From positions 1 to 37,751 of the forward strand of contig CABUOF010000013.1 of assembly GCA_902493125.1 (NCBI GenBank): DNA of 37,751 bases, written 5' to 3'. Below the pieces are notes generated by a model that was not told the DNA's origin, ran no database searches, and saw nothing but the letters and a program-made list of their open reading frames with translations. Below, in pieces: positions 32,368-37,751 of the stretch; the stretch's first letter is position 1; each line of letters begins with the position of its first letter. The DNA comes from an uncultured Collinsella sp. Its GTDB lineage: Bacteria; Actinomycetota; Coriobacteriia; Coriobacteriales; Coriobacteriaceae. The position numbers and the translations under genes were made by a program.

Positions 32368-33096
32368 GCGGAGCTTGCTGGTCTCGAAGTACTCGGGGAA
32401 CTGGTCCAGAACCTCGGTTTGGTTGCGGAACATCATGTGCAGGTGCTTGCTGACCAAAAAGCTCGCTTCGATGGGGTCGCGACCGGCGATAGCGCGGCGA
32501 ATCTGCTTGTGCTCGTTCACGATGTCCTGATTGTCGAGAACTTGCGTGGCGGCGCGCAGCCAGCGGAAGCGCTCCAGGTCGGCATTGGTCTCTTCGAGCC
32601 ACGACCACACGGTGCTGCGACATGCGATGCTAAAAATCATGTGATGCATGAGGTTGTCGCTCAAAAAGAAGCCGATGCGATCCTCTTCGGACATGGCCTT
32701 TTCCTGCAGCACGATGGCGCGGTCGAGCTGCTCGATGCCGGCCGACGTGGCGCGCGCACAGCACTCCACAATCACCTGCTTTTCCAGATGCTCGCGGATG
32801 TAACAAGCACTCTCGGCAAGGGTGAGGTTGATGGGTGAGACGTAGGTGCCGCTTTGGGGCACGGTGCGCACCAGGCCTTCCTGCGCCAAGCGAACCAAAG
32901 CCTCGCGCACGGGCGTGCGCCCCATATCCAGGTCGTCGCAAAGTTGCTTGACGCCCAGCTTTTCGCCCGGCTTGTAGTCCAGGTAGACGATTTTGCGTCG
33001 AATGGTGTGGTAGGACTGGTCCTGTAGGCTCGTTTCCTGCTCGCCGACGTGCATCGATTCTTCCATAGCGCCTCGCAACTGTTCTATCAAACTCAT
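32365..33096 (-). CDS. GntR-family regulator, FadR type with FCD domain
   Basis: A 243-residue DNA-binding protein. Residues about 25-95 form the GntR winged helix: SYHTIRRKIVYLDYKPGEKLGVKQLCDDLDMGRTPVREALVRLAQEGLVRTVPQSGTYV. The C-terminal FCD domain is helical, with probable metal-ligand positions DNLMHHMIF, EHKQIRRAI and KHLHMM. The ligand is usually a carboxylate or organic acid. ATG 33096 has no good ribosome site; ATG 33069 (after GAGG) and 33054 (after GGAAG) are plausible starts. It is divergent from the YeiH-type carrier with 163 bp between, so it may regulate that gene. Its stop codon is provided by repeat A copy 3. Confidence 0.85.
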   Translation of the reverse strand: MSLIEQLRGAMEESMHVGEQETSLQDQSYHTIRRKIVYLDYKPGEKLGVKQLCDDLDMGRTPVREALVRLAQEGLVRTVPQSGTYVSPINLTLAESACYIREHLEKQVIVECCARATSAGIEQLDRAIVLQEKAMSEEDRIGFFLSDNLMHHMIFSIACRSTVWSWLEETNADLERFRWLRAATQVLDNQDIVNEHKQIRRAIAGRDPIEASFLVSKHLHMMFRNQTEVLDQFPEYFETSKLR

Positions 33097-33208
33097 ATGT
33101 CAGTTGTTAATTATGCCGCGAATCAGCTCTCCGCGGTGGGTAATTCGGCTGTCGTCCGAGAACTATTGCGGCATCTTAGTCTGTGTTTGCGCAAGGCTGC
33201 GCTCAATG

Positions 33209-33226
33209 TTGCCGTATCATAAGCCG
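33209..33226. promoter_or_regulatory. TTGCCGTA half-site upstream of YeiH-type gene
   Basis: TTGCCGTATCATAAGCCG at 33209-33226 shares its first ten bases with the 22824 palindrome but lacks the second arm. Weak. Confidence 0.3.
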
Positions 33227-33259
33227 TCGCAAACGTGAAAGAGAAAGAAGGAATCCCAT

Positions 33260-34294
33260 ATGCACCTGGCAAATATCGTACGCGAGCGCTGGAAGGGTGT
33301 CTTGTTCTGCCTAATCATCGCTATCCCCGCAACGCTGCTCGGCAAACAGATTGAGGTGGTCGGTGGGCCGGTATTCGCCATCCTCTTTGGCATGGTCCTG
33401 GCGCTCGTCTTTCCCAAGAATCGTCGCGAACAGCTCGCCGCCGGCGTCACCTATACGTCCAAAAAAGTCTTGCAGTACGCGGTTATCCTGCTTGGCTTTG
33501 GCATGAACCTCTCCCAGATTCTGTCCAAGGGCGCCCAGTCGCTGCCGATTATCGTGGCGACGATCTCGACCTCGCTTGTCATCGCCTTTGTGCTCTGCCG
33601 CGTTATGAACGTGCCGGGCAAGATCGCGACGCTTGTAGGTGTGGGTTCGTCGATTTGCGGCGGTTCGGCCATCGCCGCGACCGCACCCGTCATCGATGCC
33701 GACGATCGCGAGATTGCCCAGGCCATTTCGGTCATCTTCCTGTTTAACGTTATCGCGGCGCTCGTGTTTCCGACGCTCGGCGGCATGCTCGGGCTGACCA
33801 ACGAGGGCTTTGGCCTGTTTGCCGGCACCGCCATCAACGACACCTCGTCGGTAACGGCTGCGGCGAGCGCTTGGGACAGCATGCATCCCGGCGCCAATGT
33901 GCTCGAGAGCGCCACGGTGGTCAAGCTTACCAGGACGCTGGCCATCATTCCCATCACGCTGGCGCTTGCTTGCTGGCAGATGCATCTGGCGCGCAAGGCC
34001 GGCGGCGACGCCAAAAGCACGTTCTCCCTCAAACGCACGTTTCCCATGTTTGTGCTGTTCTTTGTGCTGGCGAGCGTGATCACTACGGTGTTTCAGCTTC
34101 CCGCGCCCTTTACGGCGCCCATCAAGGAGCTGTCGAAGTTCTTTATTGTGATGGCCATGGCGGCTATTGGTTTTAATACCGATATCGTCGAGCTGGTCAA
34201 AAAGGGCGGCAAGCCCATCGCGCTGGGCTTTTGCTGCTGGATTGGCATTGCGTGCATGAGTTTGGGAATGCAACACGTACTGGGAATCTGGTAG
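33260..34294 (+). CDS. YeiH-family putative sulfate/organic anion exporter
   Basis: A 344-residue integral membrane protein of the YeiH/UPF0324 family with about 10 hydrophobic helices. Typical features are GPVFAILFGMVLALVFP near the N-terminus, VILLGFGMNLSQIL, GVGSSICGGSAIAATAPVIDADD (family signature), TAINDTSSVTAAASAWD and the C-terminal FFIVMAMAAIGFNTDI. Members are annotated as putative sulfate exporters, but transport has been shown for few, so the substrate is uncertain. The ATG at 33260 follows AAGGAA at normal distance. It is divergent from a FadR-type regulator, probably its controller. No strong terminator follows; a 19-bp inverted repeat at 34375-34439 is a candidate. Confidence 0.9.
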   Translation: MHLANIVRERWKGVLFCLIIAIPATLLGKQIEVVGGPVFAILFGMVLALVFPKNRREQLAAGVTYTSKKVLQYAVILLGFGMNLSQILSKGAQSLPIIVATISTSLVIAFVLCRVMNVPGKIATLVGVGSSICGGSAIAATAPVIDADDREIAQAISVIFLFNVIAALVFPTLGGMLGLTNEGFGLFAGTAINDTSSVTAAASAWDSMHPGANVLESATVVKLTRTLAIIPITLALACWQMHLARKAGGDAKSTFSLKRTFPMFVLFFVLASVITTVFQLPAPFTAPIKELSKFFIVMAMAAIGFNTDIVELVKKGGKPIALGFCCWIGIACMSLGMQHVLGIW

Positions 34295-34310
34295 AGAAGT
34301 AGCTTGTTTG

Positions 34311-34352
34311 CGTGCTGCGTGCTGCGTGCTGCGTGCTGCGTGCTGCGTGCTG
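34311..34352. repeat. Heptanucleotide tandem repeat, six CGTGCTG units
   Basis: Six perfect consecutive copies of CGTGCTG (42 bp) in the gap between the YeiH-type gene and the next gene. Such tracts can change length by slippage. The unit is not a multiple of three and no ORF is involved. Confidence 0.9.
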
Positions 34353-34374
34353 GTGAGCGCATGCCTGCGGTGGA

Positions 34375-34463
34375 GCGATAGGAGCTCTTGCGGGTATGGC
34401 TTGTCCGCAGGTTTATAAGTCCCGAAGAGCTCTTATCGCCCCGCCAGGATGGCGATGCGGGGC
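34375..34463. other. Two tandem hairpins in the leader of the AAA+-like gene
   Basis: First: GCGATAGGAGCTCTTGCGGG (34375-34394) with CCCGAAGAGCTCTTATCGC (34421-34439), one mismatch and one bulge. Second: GCCCCGC (34438-34444) with GCGGGGC (34457-34463). They overlap at the base, so they cannot both form in full. That may be a regulatory switch or a terminator for the YeiH gene; no T-run is seen. They fill most of the 294-bp gap. Confidence 0.55.
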
Positions 34464-34588
34464 AACACCTATACTCGCAGGACGGCGCTTTCTGCCCTAT
34501 AGTGTTTGGTGGGCAATATCGTTCAATTTTGAAACACTCGGTCGTGCGACCGTCGGCGGTTGCACGTCGCCGCGGACAGGGGCAAATC

Positions 34589-35806
34589 ATGGATAGCAAT
34601 GCCAAACTGAACATCTTGACCGATGCCCTAGCTGCCGCCGGGGCCTCGGCATTGGCAATCGATGCGCATGGGGACGTCGCGATCTCGACCATGAATGACG
34701 CGGCGCTTGAGCGGGATGTGGCGGCTTTTGTTGCCGAACGCCTCGACCGTATAGGAGACGGCGCGCGTCTTGTTATGGGGCGTGCGGGTACGCGCCTGAG
34801 CCTGACCGTTCGCCCCACCGACAAAGAGGGCGGGGGCCTTTGGGTCGTCGTGGTCCGCGAGGTGCGCGGTGCCGCGGCGCATGCGGGCATCGAGTGGCTC
34901 AACGCCGACGAAGTTGAGGCCCGCTACGAATCGAGCGCGTACGGCATCGTTGAGGGTGCCGCTGCGGTAGCTGCACCGGTTGCCGAGAGCTATGCGCGCG
35001 GTGTGCCCCTTATGCTCGAGGGCGAGCTGGGAGCGGGTCAGGTCGAGATCGCCAAGCGCCTCTATCTGGACGGTCCTTTTGCCGATCAGCCCTTTGTTTC
35101 CGTTGCGCTCGATGAGCTCACCGAGCGCGGTTGGCGCCATGTGCTCAAAAGCGCCGAATCGCCGCTGTTCCAAACGGGGCTGACCCTTTGCATTGAGGGC
35201 TGGAACGCGGTTGGCCCCCAGCGCCTCCGCGAGCTGGTCTCCACGATGGCCGACACCGCGTTGGCGACGCGCTGCCATGTGGTGCTGACGGCGAATGACA
35301 TGCCGGGCGGCAGCGAAAGTGATCAAGCCGCCTTTGTGACCGAGCGCTTCGCCTGTGCGGTGAGCGTGGCGCCGGCAATCGCCGAGCAGGGAGCCGCGTC
35401 GACGAAGGTTGCGCGCTATTTGGAATATCTCGCTAACGCATTTGGGACGGCAGCGCCCACGCTGTCTGCCGCGGCGACGAAGACGCTCGATGCTTACCGC
35501 TGGCCGCGCAATTATCTGCAGCTCCGCGAGGTCTCGGAACGACTGTATATATTGGTGGGGGCGGGCACGGTGGACCGCGCTGTGGCGGAGGAAGTGCTCG
35601 CCCAAGAGGACGTGATTAAGACCGCAACCTTTGGTGCCCCGACACTCGAAAGCGACCTGTATATCCTGCGACCGCTGGCCGATACCGAGCGAGATATCGC
35701 GCATCTGGTTGTAGATCATCTCCACGGCAACCGAACCCGTGCGGCGGAGGTGCTGGGTATAAGCCGTACAACGCTGTGGCGCTTGCTGAAGGACAATGAC
35801 CGTTGA
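34589..35806 (+). CDS. Sigma-54-activator-like regulator with degenerate AAA+ domain
   Basis: A 405-residue protein with an N-terminal region of unknown type (about 1-115), a central part resembling the sigma-54-activator AAA+ domain (about 120-330), and a C-terminal Fis-type helix-turn-helix (NRTRAAEVLGISRTTLWRLL, at the very end). The Walker A position reads GELGAGQV (145-152) and lacks the Lys, and the GAFTGA loop that contacts sigma-54 is absent, so it is unlikely to activate sigma-54 holoenzyme. It may act as a plain DNA-binding regulator, similar in spirit to TyrR. I start at ATG 34589, preceded by GGACAGGGGC; the longer frame from 34388 covers hairpins. It stands alone after a structured leader. 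Confidence 0.75.
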   Translation: MDSNAKLNILTDALAAAGASALAIDAHGDVAISTMNDAALERDVAAFVAERLDRIGDGARLVMGRAGTRLSLTVRPTDKEGGGLWVVVVREVRGAAAHAGIEWLNADEVEARYESSAYGIVEGAAAVAAPVAESYARGVPLMLEGELGAGQVEIAKRLYLDGPFADQPFVSVALDELTERGWRHVLKSAESPLFQTGLTLCIEGWNAVGPQRLRELVSTMADTALATRCHVVLTANDMPGGSESDQAAFVTERFACAVSVAPAIAEQGAASTKVARYLEYLANAFGTAAPTLSAAATKTLDAYRWPRNYLQLREVSERLYILVGAGTVDRAVAEEVLAQEDVIKTATFGAPTLESDLYILRPLADTERDIAHLVVDHLHGNRTRAAEVLGISRTTLWRLLKDNDR

Positions 35807-35890
35807 GCGAGGCGCCCGTGACCGCGCGCGACGCGTGTGCTACAGTCCAAAGCGTTATTGTTTCGATTTGGTTACGGCGTGCGGGGGCGT

Positions 35891-36466
35891 ATGGCTGAGA
35901 CTACAAAACCGAGCCGCAGAAGGCGGAGTGCCGCGTCGGTCAACCGACGCACAACATCGGTGACGTGGGGCAAACACGCCTCGGGGTTTGATGGCTCGTT
36001 CAAGCGCACTAAATACGGCTACCCTTCGGCAAGCGCCCGCTTGGCAATGCAGGCAGAGTCCTCGCTGTGGGGCCGCAAACGCGTGGTGGGCTCAAAGCTC
36101 AAGCACGACGGCACGCTTGGTTACATCAGCCGCGGGGCGGCTCGCCGCAGTGGGCTCAATCCTGCTGGTTGGCATCGTTATGTGCCGATCGTGGCCGTCG
36201 TTGCAGTGATCGTCATCGCACTCGCTGCGCTTGGCTACGCCGGCGGTGGCGCCAACTTGGACGCGGTGTTTAAATCGCCCGAGCTCGCGCATGCAGGCAC
36301 AGAAGTTGTCGAGGGCGCTCAGGCCCAGACGGGCGTCGCACCTCAGCGCGGCATCGTCGCGGCGGCCTCCACCATCGCCGATGCGCAAAAGGACGAGGAC
36401 GAACAGGGCGACGACGCCGAAACGACTCAAACGAACGAAACGACGACAACGGCGATGTCAATATAA
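35891..36466 (+). CDS. Hypothetical protein with one membrane helix
   Basis: A 191-residue protein that I do not recognise. The first 100 residues are basic (KPSRRRRSAASVNRRTTS and GRKRVVGSKLKH), cytoplasmic in character. One hydrophobic helix lies at about 98-121 (YVPIVAVVAVIVIALAAL). The rest is acidic, Ala- and Thr-rich and probably external (DAQKDEDEQGDDAETTQTN). The ATG at 35891 follows GGGGG at short distance. The frame from 35837 is longer but has no ribosome site. No catalytic motif is visible. It lies 84 bp after the AAA+-like regulator, possibly sharing its transcript. Function cannot be assigned. Confidence 0.7.
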   Translation: MAETTKPSRRRRSAASVNRRTTSVTWGKHASGFDGSFKRTKYGYPSASARLAMQAESSLWGRKRVVGSKLKHDGTLGYISRGAARRSGLNPAGWHRYVPIVAVVAVIVIALAALGYAGGGANLDAVFKSPELAHAGTEVVEGAQAQTGVAPQRGIVAAASTIADAQKDEDEQGDDAETTQTNETTTTAMSI

Positions 36467-36529
36467 GTTGCGAGTGGGGTGGCTAAAATAGCCCCGTCCC
36501 AAATTAGCTACCCCTATGACGCTCCTGGG

Positions 36530-37051
36530 TTACCTTACGTAGACGACGTTGTCGCGGCGGGGTTTGGGCTCGGGTAGCGTGTCCTCGGCATAGCCCAGAA
36601 TGCAGTTACCGACACCGCGCAGGCTGCCGTCGGCGGGCAGGCCCCAGCTGGCCAGCAGCTCCAGGCCCTCGGGCGAGTCAAAGACCTCATGCGCGCGGTG
36701 AATCCAGCACGAATCGACACCCAGCGCATAGGCGGCGTTGAGCAAGTTGCCCATGGCGAGCGAACCGTCTTCCAGATGCGTGGGCACGCTGCGGTCGACC
36801 AGCACCACCACAACGGTCTTGGCGCCATAGAAGGGGTCGCTGTTGCTGCCCATGACCTGGGCGTTGAGCTGTGAGAGACGCTCGACGGTCGCGGGGTCGG
36901 TGACGGCGACAAACGTCACCGGCTGGCGGCCCATGCCGCTCGGTGCATATTGGCCGGCTTCGATAATACGTGCAAGCTTTTCGGCTTCGACGGGACGATC
37001 GCTGTATTTGCGGCAGCTGCGGCGGTGAATGAGCGCTTCGATAGTCTCCAT
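36530..37051 (-). CDS. Nitroreductase-family FMN oxidoreductase
   Basis: A 173-residue flavoenzyme of the nitroreductase superfamily that reduces nitro groups or quinones with NAD(P)H and FMN, as a homodimer. METIEALIHRRSCRKYSDRPV carries the FMN-phosphate-binding arginines (R-R-S-x-R), followed by AGQYAPSGMGRQPVTFVAV, GNLLNAAYALGVDSCWIHRA and the C-terminal GNCILGYAED-P..KPRR. It is a compact member. I start at ATG 37051 because AAGGAGACACC precedes it exactly; the longer frame to 37147 lacks that site. It is convergent with the 191-residue hypothetical gene and divergent from the small gene at 37346. Confidence 0.9.
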   Translation of the reverse strand: METIEALIHRRSCRKYSDRPVEAEKLARIIEAGQYAPSGMGRQPVTFVAVTDPATVERLSQLNAQVMGSNSDPFYGAKTVVVVLVDRSVPTHLEDGSLAMGNLLNAAYALGVDSCWIHRAHEVFDSPEGLELLASWGLPADGSLRGVGNCILGYAEDTLPEPKPRRDNVVYVR

Positions 37052-37345
37052 GGTGTCTCCTTGCGGTGGCGTTGCAGATGCCCCGTTCATACCCGTCGGG
37101 TTCAAACGATAGACGGTCAATTGCCCGGCAAAAAGGATAGATTCCAATTGGGAAAGTAGGTTTGCATAAAAGTACCTTCAGAATGTGACAAACCAATGGG
37201 ATGGTTAAACGTTTTATCCCGTCTACCCTGCGGTTTTTTACCACTTGCCTAAATGACGAACGCATAACCTCTGATAAAGGTTTTACTAAAGGGGTACCAA
37301 CGTTTATTAATGCGCCGTGGTGGCGCCGGGCCAGGAGGTAACATC

Positions 37346-37636
37346 ATGTTCCAGGCTGGAGATGTCGTCGAGACCGACTTCGAAGGATTTCTGAAGCTGC
37401 TGCGTTCCAAGACGCGCGCTTTTGTGTCGATCAACGATCACGAGTACTACATCACGCACACCGATGGCTATTGGCGTGTTCAGGATTGCGAGGCCCTCAA
37501 CGACAAGGGCCACTTTACTGACTGCTCCGAGCTGGTCAACACGGTCTGCGAGGTCGTCGAGCTGCCGTGGATTGCCGGCAAGAGCCTGCATGACAGCTTC
37601 TCGGGCGCTACGGTCTATGAAGCCGTCGCCGCTTAA
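37346..37636 (+). CDS. Small hypothetical protein, 96 residues
   Basis: A 96-residue protein (MFQAGDVVETDFEGFLKLLRSK...) that I do not recognise. It is acidic, has no membrane segment, and has a Cys-containing middle (VQDCEAL, FTDCSELVNTVCEVVEL). AGGAGGTAACATC precedes the ATG at 37346, an ideal ribosome site, so it is probably expressed. It is the last gene of the window and is followed by a terminator. It is divergent from the nitroreductase gene. Function cannot be assigned; a small soluble or antitoxin-like role would be a guess. Confidence 0.75.
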   Translation: MFQAGDVVETDFEGFLKLLRSKTRAFVSINDHEYYITHTDGYWRVQDCEALNDKGHFTDCSELVNTVCEVVELPWIAGKSLHDSFSGATVYEAVAA

Positions 37637-37662
37637 CAGGCAATAAAACCCGATTTTCACGT

Positions 37663-37698
37663 GACCGCTGGCGCTGCCCCCGCGCCGGCGGTCTTTTT
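37663..37698 (+). terminator. Terminator after the 96-residue gene
   Basis: GACCGCTGGCGC (37663-37674) pairs with GCGCCGGCGGTC (37682-37693), one wobble, then TTTTT. Confidence 0.88.
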
Positions 37699-37712
37699 CA
37701 AGACTTTAGTCC

Positions 37713-37733
37713 GCTGGCCGCGCAGCGGCCAGC
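37713..37733. other. Perfect 9-bp hairpin near the window end
   Basis: GCTGGCCGC (37713-37721), loop GCA, GCGGCCAGC (37725-37733), followed by TTTAAACC. It may be a second terminator or a repeat continuing outside the window. Confidence 0.55.
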
Positions 37734-37751
37734 TTTAAACCACCCGCTACG

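Noticed and set aside
34311..34352. CRISPR array or coding repeat
   Set aside because: Directly adjacent heptamers without spacers; no ORF. A simple tandem repeat.

Overview
The window is a high-GC chromosomal segment with dense, short-spaced genes and no rRNA, tRNA, CRISPR array, phage block or intact insertion sequence. Gene content (tilS-hpt-ftsH cluster, EF-G-like GTPase, LarE, a pair of 14-helix MFS carriers with an amidohydrolase, a YeiH-type carrier) and the style of the proteins suggest an anaerobic gut actinobacterium of the Coriobacteriia, most like Collinsella. That assignment is inference from recognition, not a database result.

Left part (1-9.0 kb), mostly housekeeping: a small tail-anchored-type hypothetical protein (-), a small heat shock protein (+), a WalJ/YycJ-type metallo-hydrolase (-) divergent from tilS, then hpt and ftsH, a PLP aminotransferase, and a YcdX-type PHP phosphoesterase. 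Middle left (9.0-16.6 kb): an RlmD/TrmA-type rRNA uracil methyltransferase (-), a three-gene polar amino-acid ABC importer starting with a Tat-type lipoprotein, an EF-G-like GTPase with altered GTPase motifs, and a secreted DNA/RNA non-specific nuclease (-).

The centre (16.7-18.9 kb) holds a Schlafen/AlbA_2 + HATPase + winged-helix regulator behind about nine copies of a TCTCTCTAAA operator. The unit is bracketed by two direct copies of a small palindromic repeat. Next come larE (-), a HAD phosphatase, a LacI-type regulator (-) and a small four-helix membrane protein. From 22.9 to 29.9 kb there is a carrier/hydrolase region: MFS carrier, YtcJ-type amidohydrolase, a PRD/EIIB-type regulator split by a frameshift (-), and a second MFS carrier paralogous to the first. 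A TTGCCGTA...TACGGCAA palindrome recurs upstream of several of these genes.

The right part (30.4-37.7 kb) carries glmS behind TGGTATNTNA operator-like repeats, a FadR-type GntR regulator (-) divergent from a YeiH-family carrier, a sigma-54-activator-like protein with a ruined Walker A, a membrane-anchored hypothetical protein, a nitroreductase (-) and a small hypothetical protein.

The most unusual feature is the intergenic repeat content. Several palindromic families (A, four copies; B, three copies; C, one long dyad) share a CTGTCCC/GGGACAG core. A fourth nested family (D) and copies of A and B are stacked in about 340 bp upstream of glmS. A separate 139-bp element with 35-bp inverted ends lies at 10.6 kb. 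These resemble REP/BIME or MITE-like non-autonomous elements, but no transposase is present in the window.
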